Of a stretch of 64,000 nucleotides of DNA, positions 9,499 to 18,315 are shown piece after piece. Made by a program: the position numbers and the translations under genes. The first letter of the stretch is position 1; every line of letters starts with the position of its first letter. The notes under the pieces are model-generated. The model did not search any database. It saw nothing but the letters and a program-made list of their open reading frames with translations, and was not told the DNA's origin. The DNA comes from Acidobacteriota bacterium (lineage in GTDB: Bacteria > Acidobacteriota > Terriglobia > Terriglobales > Acidobacteriaceae), in assembly GCA_021813745.1 (NCBI GenBank), contig JAKAJO010000051.1, forward strand, positions 1-64,000, in the 5' to 3' direction.

Positions 9499-10110
9499 TC
9501 AGTTCCCCATGCCAAGCCACGCCGCCAGCCGCTGCGCCAGACTCTCGCCCATCTCGCTCCACAGCAGCCGCGCCGTCGCGCCGGAGCCTTTTTCGATCGC
9601 CGTCGTCAGCTCCACCAGTTGCCGTACATTCTCTTCCACCAGACGCGCCGACCTGGCGTCCAGCGTTTGTTCTTCATCCAGAAAGGCTGCATCTGTGCCA
9701 AATTCCACCCGAATGTGCCCGTCCTGCTCGTATGCGCCTTCGTCAAACAGCGGCCCAAAGCCCGTCACGCGCACCAGCCGCGGCTGGCGTACCCAGCGCG
9801 CATCCAGTCCTGCTGCCCTCTCCTGCTCCCAAAGTGTCCAGGTGATCTGAAACTCGTACGCGTAATCGTCATGCAGCAGTTCGAGCGCCTCTTCCACAGC
9901 CTGCTTCGGCTCCGCGCCGCGCTCCCCGCGCCCATAGACACGCTGAAACACCGGCGCCTCGCTCCAGCTCACCGGCCAAACCGTCGCCGCATACACGCGA
10001 GGCTCTCCACCGTGGAAGGCGAACGCCCCCAGCACCGCCGTCAGCTTCTCGCCCAGCGAGGCCAGCCGCAGATTCGGATACCAGAGGCTTAAATAGAGTG
10101 CGTCGGACAT
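9499..10110 (-). CDS. Conserved hypothetical protein between glyS and the lpt genes
   Basis: A 203-residue soluble protein that I do not recognise. It has no signal peptide, membrane segment or metal-binding motif. The N-terminus (LYLSLWYPNLRL) and the central part (ALELLHDDYAYEFQITWTLW) look like a compact alpha/beta fold, and the end is a helical segment with QLVELTTAIEKG. The gene starts 28 bases after the glyS end and stops 4 bases before the proposed LptC/LptA start, so it is likely co-transcribed with both. Co-directional tight packing and normal composition argue that it is real. No function is proposed. Confidence 0.7.
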   Translation of the reverse strand: MSDALYLSLWYPNLRLASLGEKLTAVLGAFAFHGGEPRVYAATVWPVSWSEAPVFQRVYGRGERGAEPKQAVEEALELLHDDYAYEFQITWTLWEQERAAGLDARWVRQPRLVRVTGFGPLFDEGAYEQDGHIRVEFGTDAAFLDEEQTLDARSARLVEENVRQLVELTTAIEKGSGATARLLWSEMGESLAQRLAAWLGMGN

Positions 10111-10137
10111 CTGCCTTGATTGTAGACGGAAACCATT

Positions 10138-12228
10138 CTACGACGTTACGATCTCGCTGAAGTCGGCAATGCCCGAGAAGCCGCGCAGCACGCCGTCAAT
10201 CAGCCCCAGATGCGCTCCGCGCACGGTCTCGTCCGGGTCCAGCACCATCACCTTGTCGAAGAAGGCATCCACCGCCGGCCGCAGCGTGGCAATCTGCGCC
10301 AGCGCCTCGCCATACGCGCGCTTTTCCCGAAGCACGGCAACCCTGGGCGCCAGCGCTGCCGCGGCATCCGCGAGCTGCTGCGCCTCAGGCGCCAGCTTCA
10401 CGCTCTGCGGCGCGCCCGCGGCAAAGCCCTTCTCTTCCGCCTGCCGCAGGATGTTCTTAATGCGCTTGAACGCCGCGGAAATCGCCTCAAAATCCGCCGA
10501 CTTCCGCGCTGTCGTCAACGCCTCGGCCCGCGCCATGGCATCGCGCACATCGTCTGCGCCCGCCGCCAGCACGGCATTCACCACGTCGTAGGCAAAGCCG
10601 CGCACGTCCTTGAGGTAGAAGTGCAGCCGCTCGCGCAGAAACGCGGCTACCTGCTCCTTGTTGGCACCCTCCGTGCCGGATGCGCCCAGCACTCCGCCCA
10701 GCGTGAGCGGCAGATCCGATTCCGCGAGGATCTTCACAATGCCGTTCGCAGCGCGGCGCAGCGCAAAGGGATCCTTCGAGCCCGTCGGCGCATTGCCAAT
10801 CCCAAACATCGCCACAATCGTCTGGATGCGATCCGCAAGCCCCAGCAGTTGACCTTCCACCGAGACGGGAACGTTGTCTTCCATCGACGCAGGCGTGTAC
10901 TGCTCATAGATCGCCAGCGCCACGCGCTCGCCCAGACCCTGCGCCCGCGCATAGAGGCCGCCGATGATGCCCTGCAACTCAGTGAACTCCTTGACGAGTT
11001 CGGTGGTCAGATCGGTCTTGGCAAGTTCCACAGCTTTCAGCAGCGCGGCTTCATCAAAATCAATCGTGCTACCCACCGCCTTTACCACGGCGGCAAGCGC
11101 GCCCGCGACCCGCAGATTTTCCTCCGTCTTCCAGTGGTAGCTGCCCAGCTGCTTCTGGAAGGTCACATGCTTCAGGCTCTCCACGCGCGCGGCCAGCGGC
11201 GACTTCTGGTCCACATCCCAGAAAAACCGCGCATCCTTGAAGCGGGCGCGAAGCACCTTCTGGTTGCCATGGCGAATGATCGCTTCCCCTTCGGCATCCG
11301 TCTCCGTGTTCAGCACGGCCAGGAAATGCGGCGCCAACTTGCTGTGCGCGTCCTCCACGGCAAAGTATTTCTGATGGTCGCGCATCACCGTGACCAGCAC
11401 TTCCTCGGGCAGCGTCAGGTACTCCGGCTCAAAGTCGCCCAGAATCACCGTGGGCCATTCGGTCAGGTGCACGACCGTCTCCACCAGCGGCTCATCCTCG
11501 CGCCAGCGTGCGCCCGGCACCGTGCGCGTCGCCTTGTCCAGCGCCTTGCGGATGACATGCCGCCGCTCGGCCACATCCACGATCACCTTCGCGCCGCGCA
11601 ACGTCTCCGCGTACTCCCTGGCGGAAGCCAGAACAACCGGAGCGTCGCCATGCAGCACGCGATGCCCGCGGCTGGCCTGCCCCGCGGCAATGCCCGCAAT
11701 CTCCAGCGGCACCACGGCAGCATCCAGCATCGCCACCACCCACCGCACCGGACGCACAAATCGCTCCGGCTTGCCCGCACGCCAGTACATGTTCTTGGCC
11801 CAATAGATCGCGAGCACTTCCTTGGGCAGCTCCGTCGCGAGCAACTGAGTTGCGCTGATTCCTTGCCGCTTAACCGTCACGCCGACGTACTCACCCTTCG
11901 GCGTCGTCACTTTTTCCAGTGCGGAAACCGGAGCACCCGCCTTTTTCGCAAAGGCCTCGGCCGCCGCAGTCGACACGCCATCCTTGAAGGCCACCTTCCA
12001 GGACGGGCCCATCATCTGCTCTTCCGTATCGGCTTGCGCGGCCAGCACACCCTCCACCAGCACGGCCAGCCGCCGCGGCGTGGAGAAGGTGGTCAACTTT
12101 GCTTCCGGCCCCAGCAGCCGTTCCCGAGTCAGCAACTCGTGCACACGGCGACCCAGCTCCGCCTCAGCCCCGGCAATCATGCGGGCGGGAACCTCTTCCA
12201 GCCCAATCTCAAGCAAAAAATCTGGCAT
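10138..12228 (-). CDS. glyS: Glycyl-tRNA synthetase beta subunit
   Basis: A 696-residue beta subunit of the heterotetrameric (alpha2beta2) bacterial glycyl-tRNA synthetase. It begins with the hallmark MPDFLLEIGLEEVPARM and carries the conserved LTEWPTVILGDFEPEYL and DHQKYFAVED segments. The C-terminal third is the helical DALR-type anticodon-binding domain, including ALRRAANGIVKIL and AFFDKVMVLDPDE. Its length is normal for the family. It follows glyQ by 40 bases on the same strand, so both subunits come from one transcript. The substrate is tRNA-Gly in the cytoplasm. Confidence 0.97.
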   Translation of the reverse strand: MPDFLLEIGLEEVPARMIAGAEAELGRRVHELLTRERLLGPEAKLTTFSTPRRLAVLVEGVLAAQADTEEQMMGPSWKVAFKDGVSTAAAEAFAKKAGAPVSALEKVTTPKGEYVGVTVKRQGISATQLLATELPKEVLAIYWAKNMYWRAGKPERFVRPVRWVVAMLDAAVVPLEIAGIAAGQASRGHRVLHGDAPVVLASAREYAETLRGAKVIVDVAERRHVIRKALDKATRTVPGARWREDEPLVETVVHLTEWPTVILGDFEPEYLTLPEEVLVTVMRDHQKYFAVEDAHSKLAPHFLAVLNTETDAEGEAIIRHGNQKVLRARFKDARFFWDVDQKSPLAARVESLKHVTFQKQLGSYHWKTEENLRVAGALAAVVKAVGSTIDFDEAALLKAVELAKTDLTTELVKEFTELQGIIGGLYARAQGLGERVALAIYEQYTPASMEDNVPVSVEGQLLGLADRIQTIVAMFGIGNAPTGSKDPFALRRAANGIVKILAESDLPLTLGGVLGASGTEGANKEQVAAFLRERLHFYLKDVRGFAYDVVNAVLAAGADDVRDAMARAEALTTARKSADFEAISAAFKRIKNILRQAEEKGFAAGAPQSVKLAPEAQQLADAAAALAPRVAVLREKRAYGEALAQIATLRPAVDAFFDKVMVLDPDETVRGAHLGLIDGVLRGFSGIADFSEIVTS

Positions 12229-12268
12229 ATCGTAATCTCGTTGACGAACTGAATCGCCGGATGACTCG

Positions 12269-13228
12269 TTAACTCACTGCCTGCTGCTGCGCAATCGCTT
12301 TGGCCACGCCCACGGCCAGCGCCCGGATGCGCCCGATCACGCCCACGCGCTCCGTCACACTGATGGCGCCGCGCGCATCCAGCACGTTGAACAGGTTGGA
12401 GCACTTGAGCGCAAGCTCATAGACGGCGAGTAGCGGAAAGCGCCGCTTCTCGGCCGCCGTCGCCGTCTCGCTGGCCAGCAGCGCATCGGCCTTCTCCAGC
12501 AAATCCTTCGCTTCGGCCTCGTAGCGATTGAAGTGTTCCCACAGGTTGTCAATGTTGGCGACTTCGAAGTTGTACACCGAGAACTGCAGCTCCTCGGCCA
12601 GCCGCACATCCCCGTAGGTGACCAGCTCGCCCGTCTCGGGATCGCGTGCCCACACAATGTCGTAGATCGAATCCACATCCTGCAGGAACGCCGCAATGCG
12701 CTCCATTCCGTAGGTCAGTTCCGCGCAGATGGGGTCCAGGTCCATGCCGCCGCACTGCTGAAAATAGGTGAACTGCGTGATCTCCAGGCCGTCCAGCATC
12801 ACCTGCCAGCCCACGCCCCAGGCGCCGCCCGCAGGCCACTCCCAGTTGTCCTCTTCAAACTTCAGATCATGCTTGCTGAGGTCGATGCCGATCGCCTCGA
12901 GCGACTGCAGATACAGTTCCTGCACATTCACCGGCGGGGGTTTCAGAATGAGCTGAAACTGCGTATGCCGAAACAGGCGGTTTGGATTCTCACCGTAGCG
13001 GCCATCCGCGGGGCGGCGCGAGGGCTGCGCATAGCCCACCTTATAGGGCTTCGGGCCCAGCACGCGCAGAAAGGTCTCCGGCGCCATGGTGCCCGCGCCC
13101 ACCTCGACATCGTAGGGCTGCTGCAGCACGCAGCCGCGCTCGGCCCAGAAGGCCTGCAACCGGAACAGAAGCTCCTGAAACGTAAGGGCGGTAGGTTTCA
13201 CACTCGATGCAACTTGCGTTGAGGACAC
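12269..13228 (-). CDS. glyQ: Glycyl-tRNA synthetase alpha subunit
   Basis: A class II aminoacyl-tRNA synthetase catalytic subunit of 319 residues. It shows the family core in order: [60 protein letters not shown], and motif 3-like [11 protein letters not shown]. Together with GlyS it charges tRNA-Gly. The start at 13228 is a GTG with a weak ribosome-binding site; another GTG nine codons later is possible and would remove only a short unconserved N-terminus. It is the first gene of the long minus-strand run that continues to rapZ. Confidence 0.97.
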   Translation of the reverse strand: MSSTQVASSVKPTALTFQELLFRLQAFWAERGCVLQQPYDVEVGAGTMAPETFLRVLGPKPYKVGYAQPSRRPADGRYGENPNRLFRHTQFQLILKPPPVNVQELYLQSLEAIGIDLSKHDLKFEEDNWEWPAGGAWGVGWQVMLDGLEITQFTYFQQCGGMDLDPICAELTYGMERIAAFLQDVDSIYDIVWARDPETGELVTYGDVRLAEELQFSVYNFEVANIDNLWEHFNRYEAEAKDLLEKADALLASETATAAEKRRFPLLAVYELALKCSNLFNVLDARGAISVTERVGVIGRIRALAVGVAKAIAQQQAVS

Positions 13229-13275
13229 AGAAAAACTCTCTCTAAACGGGACTCGACATTAGTTTATCAGCGATG

Positions 13276-13899
13276 CTATTGACCGGAGGCAGACTGCTTG
13301 AGGTAGCTTGGTCGATCCTCATGGAGCAGCTTCTCAATGAGAGTAATCAGCGCGAATACCGCAACGATGTCGATGGTAGAAAGTCCCTCTACTGTTCGTG
13401 CCCAGACCCAATGTGTTCCCCACGGCCATGCCACAAAGGAAAAGAAAATCACGTGGGTCGCCACAACAGAAGCGATTGTGATCCAGAACCATGGCCGTCT
13501 TCTGAGTTCCCAATGACCCCAAACTACGAAGACTGGAACGATGATCGTAATGTTTACCGGCCAGAAGAGTTGCAAAACACCAAAATGGTCCAGCACAACG
13601 CAAAGTAGCAGCGACCACGCCATAATGGCCAAAAGCCATCTTCCCCGTAACCTCTTCTTCTTTAGCTGCTCGAGCCCTTTTCCTCCCAACTTATCGATCA
13701 CGGTCTTGTGGTGCGGCTCAATACTGTGGGACCGCAATTTGTGTAATTGGGCCGGGTCAAGATTGCGCTTCTGGATTTCGAGATCTAACGCCTGTCTTGC
13801 CGCCGGTACCAGGTCCCGTCTATCTCGGAGAACTCTCGCCAGTTCCCAGTCCGCCATCTGCGAGTAGTTCGCTGCGAAGGATTGTTCGTCCATGCTCAT
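13276..13899 (-). CDS. Hypothetical membrane protein
   Basis: A 207-residue protein that I do not recognise. The first 95 residues are soluble and helical, starting with a segment about 'ADWELARVLRDRRDL' and continuing into a basic KKKRLRGR stretch. Three to four hydrophobic segments follow, rich in Trp, Phe and Val (about residues 98-115, 117-130, 136-158 and 171-188). The soluble part resembles a small helical repeat seen in acidobacterial membrane proteins of unknown role. The base composition is slightly lower in GC than the neighbours. The start may be Met1 or Met3. It lies alone between glyQ and recO. Confidence 0.6.
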   Translation of the reverse strand: MSMDEQSFAANYSQMADWELARVLRDRRDLVPAARQALDLEIQKRNLDPAQLHKLRSHSIEPHHKTVIDKLGGKGLEQLKKKRLRGRWLLAIMAWSLLLCVVLDHFGVLQLFWPVNITIIVPVFVVWGHWELRRRPWFWITIASVVATHVIFFSFVAWPWGTHWVWARTVEGLSTIDIVAVFALITLIEKLLHEDRPSYLKQSASGQ

Positions 13900-13974
13900 C
13901 GCGTCAAATCAACTTCCCGAAGAGTCTATCTAATGCAAGTTGAAATCGTCAGCTTTAAACTCCCACTTGCGCCT

Positions 13975-14724
13975 TCACACTGCCAGCCGCGCCAGCGCCT
14001 CCGCCGACTTCAACCGGCGCTCCAGATGCCGCTCCAGTGCCTGCAACGCAAACCGGCGCAGGTCCGCGGCGCGCCGCCGGGGCCATGGCTCTGCCGCAAA
14101 CGCACCTGCAGGGGTCCGCAGCATCCTTTGCGCCAGTTGCCACGAATCCGCGCAAAGCTCCGCCGCATTGCCCGGCCGGTGCACTGCGCAGAACAATCCG
14201 TCCGTGTGGAGGCCGAACGAGATATCGTCCGCATGCAGCGGTTCGCCGCACACCGTGCAACGGCCAATCTCCGGCAGCAGGCCCATCAGCCGCGTCATCC
14301 ACAGCAGGAAATAGGTCAAGGGCATCCACGGCTGCTCGGCAGAGGTCAGCTCCAGCACGCTCACCAGCAGGCGGAAGACCGTCTCCTGCGGGTCGCGCTC
14401 GGGCAGCGCCTCATCCAGCACCTCGGCATACAGGCTCAACACCGTCATGCGCACGGCATCCACCGGCGTGGATAGGGGTGAACGGAGAATCTCCAGCTGG
14501 TCCAGCCGCATCAATTCCTGCCGGGGCCGCTCGGCAAACCACGCGCGCGCCAGCGTCATCGGCTCCAGCGCGCCGCCAAAGCGCTTGCGGCTCTTCAGCG
14601 CGGATTTGGCAACACCGCGCAGGCGGCCATAGTCGCGCGTGAACAGACTCACAATCAGGTCCGCCTCATGCACGGGCCAGGTGCGCAGCACAACCGCTTC
14701 TGAGGTCAGCACGCTCATCTGCAT
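13975..14724 (-). CDS. recO: DNA repair protein RecO
   Basis: A recombination mediator that works with RecR to load RecA on SSB-coated single-stranded DNA (RecFOR pathway). The 249-residue product begins with the typical OB-fold strand (TSEAVVLRTWPVHEADLIVSLFT), followed by a helical domain. It then has a zinc-finger-like set: CTVCGEPL and a later GLFCAVH. One cysteine of the usual four-Cys set may be replaced by His. Its length is normal. Met1 and Met3 are both possible starts. Confidence 0.9.
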   Translation of the reverse strand: MQMSVLTSEAVVLRTWPVHEADLIVSLFTRDYGRLRGVAKSALKSRKRFGGALEPMTLARAWFAERPRQELMRLDQLEILRSPLSTPVDAVRMTVLSLYAEVLDEALPERDPQETVFRLLVSVLELTSAEQPWMPLTYFLLWMTRLMGLLPEIGRCTVCGEPLHADDISFGLHTDGLFCAVHRPGNAAELCADSWQLAQRMLRTPAGAFAAEPWPRRRAADLRRFALQALERHLERRLKSAEALARLAV

Positions 14725-14786
14725 CCATCATCGCATCGCGCACGCGCCGCATAGCCGGGCCGCCGGAAGCCAGCCCAAAGACACGA

Positions 14787-14813
14787 ACGCGCATCCTGCC
14801 GGGCAGGATGCGC
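14787..14813 (-). terminator. Perfect hairpin downstream of the ferredoxin gene
   Basis: Arms of 13 bases (CGCGCATCCTGCC and its exact complement) flank a single central base. The hairpin lies 24 bases after the ferredoxin stop on the minus strand and ahead of recO. The bases after it on the minus strand are only moderately T-rich (TTCGTGTCTTT), so it is probably a terminator, though not a textbook one. Confidence 0.5.
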
Positions 14814-14837
14814 GCGTGCAGACAAGCTCTCTTTTGG

Positions 14838-15098
14838 CTATCGGCCGTAGTGAGCGGCGTTCTTCTGGGCAAAGTGTGCCCACTTCTCCGGCAGGTCATC
14901 CTGCGCAAAGATCGCTGAAACCGGGCAAGCCGGAACACAGGCGCCGCAGTCGATGCACTCGACCGGATCGATAAACAGCTGATCGGCCTCTGCGTGGCCG
15001 GGCTCGTCCTTCTTGGGGTGGATGCAATCGACGGGACAAGCGTCTACGCAGGCGGTGTCCTTGGTGCCGATACAGGGTTCTGCAATTACGTATGCCAT
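14838..15098 (-). CDS. fdxA: 7Fe ferredoxin (3Fe-4S/4Fe-4S)
   Basis: An 86-residue soluble electron carrier. The first cluster motif is C-x7-C-x3-C-PVD-C (CIGTKDTACVDACPVDC), the pattern of seven-iron ferredoxins with one [3Fe-4S] cluster. The second, CIDCGACVPACP, is a standard [4Fe-4S] ligand set with cross-ligation. It is related to the Mycobacterium/Thermus/Azotobacter FdxA type. GGAGAGAG stands six bases before the ATG. The gene is apparently monocistronic. Its redox partner is not evident from the neighbours. Confidence 0.94.
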   Translation of the reverse strand: MAYVIAEPCIGTKDTACVDACPVDCIHPKKDEPGHAEADQLFIDPVECIDCGACVPACPVSAIFAQDDLPEKWAHFAQKNAAHYGR

Positions 15099-15229
15099 CT
15101 GTGCTCTCTCCGAGGAGGGTCAACCTTCGACGTGATAGTAGCACACGGAGCCAGCCGTTGACTTGACCCCGGTCACACCGGTTTTGCCATGCGGGAAGCC
15201 CATGCGGCCCGGCCCCCGGCAATGACGTC

Positions 15230-16120
15230 TCACCGCCCGGCCGCCGCGCGCGCCGCGGCCCACTCCTCGGGACTCGGTATCGGACTCAGGTCCCGGCCCG
15301 CAAACATGGCGTCAAAGAAACCCAACAGCTCGGCGTGAATCAGGCCATTCGATGCCAGAATCTCTGAGCTCTCCAGCCGATATGGGTTTCCGGCAAAGTC
15401 CGTCACACGTCCGCCGGCTTCTTCCACCAGCAGGATGCCCGCAGCCGTATCCCAAGGATTCAAATTGAACTCCCAGAAGGCATCCATGCGCCCCGCCGCG
15501 ACATACGCCAGATCCAACGCCGCCGAACCCGCACGCCGTACGCCATGCGAGCGCAAGGTGAACTCCTGGTAGAAGTGAATGTTCGGGCTCTGGTGCCGCT
15601 TGCGACTCGGGAAGCCCGTCGCCACCAGGGACTCGGCCAGAAGCGCATTCTTCGAAACGTGCAGCGGTTTGTCATTCAGCCGCGCGCCGCAGCCCCGCTC
15701 TGCCGTAAAGAGTTCATCCCTCAGCGGGTCATAGATGACCGCCGCGACCAGCGTGCCATCGTCCTCGGGCATGGTGCCGTGCGGTCGCTGTTCCAGTCCC
15801 ATCGACACACAAAACTGCGGGAATCCATGCGCGAAGTTGGTCGTCCCGTCCAGCGGATCCACATACCAGCGATACTCCTGATCGAGCCGCTCGCGCGTTC
15901 CTTCCTCTCCATAGATTCCATGCTCCGGAAACACCGCGCCCAGCCGCTCCCGAATCAGCTTTTCAACGGTGCGGTCGGCCACCGTCACCAGATCCACGTC
16001 CCCTTTGTACTCAGTCTCCACACCCTGCGCATAAAACTCACGCAGGCGTGCTCCGGCTTCACGCGCGATCGAAGCGGCGCGGGGAACCCATACATCGTGT
16101 GATTTGCCGGCTCCGCTCAT
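15230..16120 (-). CDS. suhB: Inositol-1-monophosphatase family protein (SuhB-like)
   Basis: A Mg-dependent phosphatase of the IMPase/FBPase fold, 296 residues. Metal ligands are visible: GEEG (Glu72/Glu73), DPLDGTTNF (Asp88, Asp91) and WDTAAG (Asp224). It probably dephosphorylates inositol phosphate or a related sugar phosphate. In enterobacteria the homologue also binds the transcription antitermination complex, but that role cannot be inferred here. Its ATG overlaps the stop of the upstream Hfq-like gene by 4 bases, which implies coupled translation of the two. Confidence 0.92.
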   Translation of the reverse strand: MSGAGKSHDVWVPRAASIAREAGARLREFYAQGVETEYKGDVDLVTVADRTVEKLIRERLGAVFPEHGIYGEEGTRERLDQEYRWYVDPLDGTTNFAHGFPQFCVSMGLEQRPHGTMPEDDGTLVAAVIYDPLRDELFTAERGCGARLNDKPLHVSKNALLAESLVATGFPSRKRHQSPNIHFYQEFTLRSHGVRRAGSAALDLAYVAAGRMDAFWEFNLNPWDTAAGILLVEEAGGRVTDFAGNPYRLESSEILASNGLIHAELLGFFDAMFAGRDLSPIPSPEEWAAARAAAGR

Positions 16121-16419
16121 GGCTCCATCACCCCGCCGGCTGCAGGCTTCGGACCCCGAGCTCCACGCCGGCCGCTGACCTCGGAGATGGTTTGGATCTG
16201 CTGCTTGTAAATAAACAAGTTCGGCTTCCCCTCACGCGTCAGCCGCAGCATCCCGTCGTCAAAGTACTCAATCCAGCCACGCACGGTTTCTCCATCCTGG
16301 AGTTTAATGGCGACCTGGACCTGCCGCTCGCTGAGGGAGCGCAGATACAAGGCTTCCTGGCCCGTCTCGCCCGGAGGTGGCGCCTTATGGGGATGACGGG
16401 AATTGATTGAAGGGCTCAT
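16117..16419 (-). CDS. Divergent Hfq-like Sm-fold RNA-binding protein
   Basis: A 100-residue protein with a 20-residue Pro/His-rich N-terminus and one Sm fold. Residues 21-30 (QEALYLRSLS) line up with the Hfq helix that begins LQDPFLN. The Sm1 core runs about 33-62 (VAIKLQDGETVRGWIEYFD), and the Sm2 segment is IYKQQIQTIS at 70-79, where canonical Hfq has YKHAIST. The key Gln of the proximal face (Gln21) and the Sm2 Lys72 are kept, but the Sm2 His is Gln73. A short Gly/Arg/Pro tail follows. It may be a true Hfq hexamer or a relative with altered RNA specificity. It is co-transcribed with suhB through a 4-base overlap. Confidence 0.78.
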   Translation of the reverse strand: MSPSINSRHPHKAPPPGETGQEALYLRSLSERQVQVAIKLQDGETVRGWIEYFDDGMLRLTREGKPNLFIYKQQIQTISEVSGRRGARGPKPAAGGVMEP

Positions 16420-16506
16420 ATCTTCATCTTAGATGCAGATCTGCGACACAATCGCTGCACGGTTGTCGCTTTCGTCTGCAAGATGGGCCCGTCGCCGCCT
16501 GGCTCG

Positions 16507-17445
16507 CTAGCGCTTGCGCTCTCCAGCGGGCGCGGCGGCATAGTACCCCGTGCGGTAGCTGAGGTTGAAGGCCTTCGCGGCCGCTCGTGGAATCGTCACC
16601 TGAATGCGGTGGAAATCCACGCCCGGCTCCTGATTCTGCGGATAATAGCCCAGCAAGTATTGAGTGCGCAGATCCTCGCTAACCTTGGCAAAGGCCGCGT
16701 CCAGGCCGCCCTGATCCGCGTAGATGCTCTTGCCCCCGGTCTGCTCCGAGAGCGCAATCAGCGCGTGCTCTCCACCCGTGTCGCGACCTGCGCTGGCTTC
16801 AATCGGCACATCGATGATGCTGTAAATCATCACCTCGTTGCGCAGCGCCTGCTCCAGCGCTTGCGCATACGTTGTGTTCTCCACCGTATCGCTGCCGTCG
16901 GAAATAAGCACCAGAACACGACGTCCCTGCCACTTGCCAAGTCCTTGCGACGCGAGATAAATCGCGTCGTAGAGAGCCGTGGCGTCTCCGCCGCGGAGGT
17001 CGTCAATCCCGCGGTCAATCTGCTTCAAATCATTGGTGAAGGGCGTCCGTTGCGTCACATATGTCGCAAACTCATACACGCCCATACGGTCCTGCGGTCG
17101 CAGCAGAGCTTTTGCAAAACGCTTTGCTGCGTCTCGCTCCAGCGCTCGATCCTTGAAGACGCTGCCGCTCGTATCGACCGCCAGGACAACATTCAAAGGC
17201 AACTCCGATTGACGGTCAAAAAGCGCGATCTTCTGCGGTCGCCCATCCTCAAAAATTGCAAAATCTTCCCGCGTCAGTCCTCCCACAATCGCGCCATTCT
17301 GGTCCGTCACGTTCACAAAAACATTCACCAGCTTGACGTCCATTTTGAATGTGACATCCTGTGCGTTGGCCGGCACGGGCGCACCCTGCGTCCCAAAGAA
17401 CAGGCAGATCGCTGCCAGGCTGCGCAGGACCCACTTAGCTGGCAT
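16507..17445 (-). CDS. Secreted VWFA-domain protein with intact MIDAS
   Basis: A 312-residue protein that starts with a signal peptide (cleavage likely after ANAQ, near residue 29). A beta-sandwich N-part follows (VKLVNVFVNVTDQNG...LTREDFAIFEDG), then a von Willebrand factor A domain. The MIDAS metal site is complete: Asp91-Thr-Ser93-Gly-Ser95, a downstream TPFTND Thr and ISDGSD Asp. Such VWFA-related proteins are numerous in Acidobacteriota; ligands are unknown. The open frame extends upstream to 17556, but the Met at 17445 begins the signal peptide. This start overlaps the moaD-moaE fusion by 11 bases. Confidence 0.8.
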   Translation of the reverse strand: MPAKWVLRSLAAICLFFGTQGAPVPANAQDVTFKMDVKLVNVFVNVTDQNGAIVGGLTREDFAIFEDGRPQKIALFDRQSELPLNVVLAVDTSGSVFKDRALERDAAKRFAKALLRPQDRMGVYEFATYVTQRTPFTNDLKQIDRGIDDLRGGDATALYDAIYLASQGLGKWQGRRVLVLISDGSDTVENTTYAQALEQALRNEVMIYSIIDVPIEASAGRDTGGEHALIALSEQTGGKSIYADQGGLDAAFAKVSEDLRTQYLLGYYPQNQEPGVDFHRIQVTIPRAAAKAFNLSYRTGYYAAAPAGERKR

Positions 17446-18175
17446 CCGATGCCTCCACGTGCAGAGCATCCGGAAATGGCTCCCCATCCACCCAGACCGC
17501 GCCATCCACAAAGGTCTCTTTCTTCCAGATGGGGACCGTCTTTTTGAGCGTGTCAATCAGCCAGCGGCAGGCATCGAAGGCATGTGCGCGATGCGCCGAG
17601 GCAACGACAATCAGCACGCTCGTCTCCCCGATTCCCAGCCGTCCCAGCCGATGCACGATCGTCACGTGGCGCACGCCAAAGCGACTCCTTGCCTCACGCG
17701 CCAGCTCGGCCATCTGCTTTTCGGCCATCTCCTCATAGGCCTCATAGTCCAGGTACAGCGTCTTCCGCCCCCGCGTGTGGTTGCGGACAATCCCGTCAAA
17801 CACCACCACCGCACCATCGGCGCCATCCTTGGCTTGCGCGATCAGCGCATTTGCCTCGATGGCATCACGAGTCAGCCACGTGGCGCCTTCCGACGGGCCG
17901 GTGACTCTCGGCGCCGTCTCGTCCGACTGTCCGGCACCGCCCGAAACAGGCGGCAAAAGCCCAACCTCATCGCCATCCCGCAATGGCTGCGCCGCGCCTG
18001 CATACTCCGCATTCACACTTACGGCAATTCCCTTCAGCATGAGCCCCGGATAGCGGCTGCTCAGGTGGGCAAGCAAATCGCTCACGGTTGCCTGCTCCGG
18101 CAAGGCCAACGGCAGCGCCTCAGAGCCCAGCCGATCCTTTAACACACCAAAGGCAAGCACTCGTATCTGTGTCAT
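17435..18175 (-). CDS. MoaD-MoaE fusion, molybdopterin synthase
   Basis: Residues 1-80 are a MoaD-type ubiquitin fold ending in the diagnostic Gly-Gly at 79-80 (LLPPVSGG). Residues from about 100 to 240 are MoaE, with VFDGIVRNHTRG, VASAHRAHAF and IDTLKKTVPIWKKE. Normally MoaD's free C-terminal Gly-Gly is converted to a thiocarboxylate and inserted into MoaE to sulfurate precursor Z (cPMP). Here about 165 residues follow the Gly-Gly, so cleavage after Gly80 or another arrangement is required. Such fusions are known, for example MoaX of Mycobacterium tuberculosis. No other moa gene is nearby. Confidence 0.9.
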   Translation of the reverse strand: MTQIRVLAFGVLKDRLGSEALPLALPEQATVSDLLAHLSSRYPGLMLKGIAVSVNAEYAGAAQPLRDGDEVGLLPPVSGGAGQSDETAPRVTGPSEGATWLTRDAIEANALIAQAKDGADGAVVVFDGIVRNHTRGRKTLYLDYEAYEEMAEKQMAELAREARSRFGVRHVTIVHRLGRLGIGETSVLIVVASAHRAHAFDACRWLIDTLKKTVPIWKKETFVDGAVWVDGEPFPDALHVEASDAS

Positions 18176-18315
18176 AGAAAGAAGAATACCGCTTGCTGTG
18201 GATTGGACGCGCAGCCAGGCATTCGGTCAGAGCGAATTCGAAACCTCGCGCAGAACGCTTTTTCAAGCAAAGAGCCGGGCAACGCCGGCTCCTGGCTTGC
18301 AGTCTGGAATGGAAT

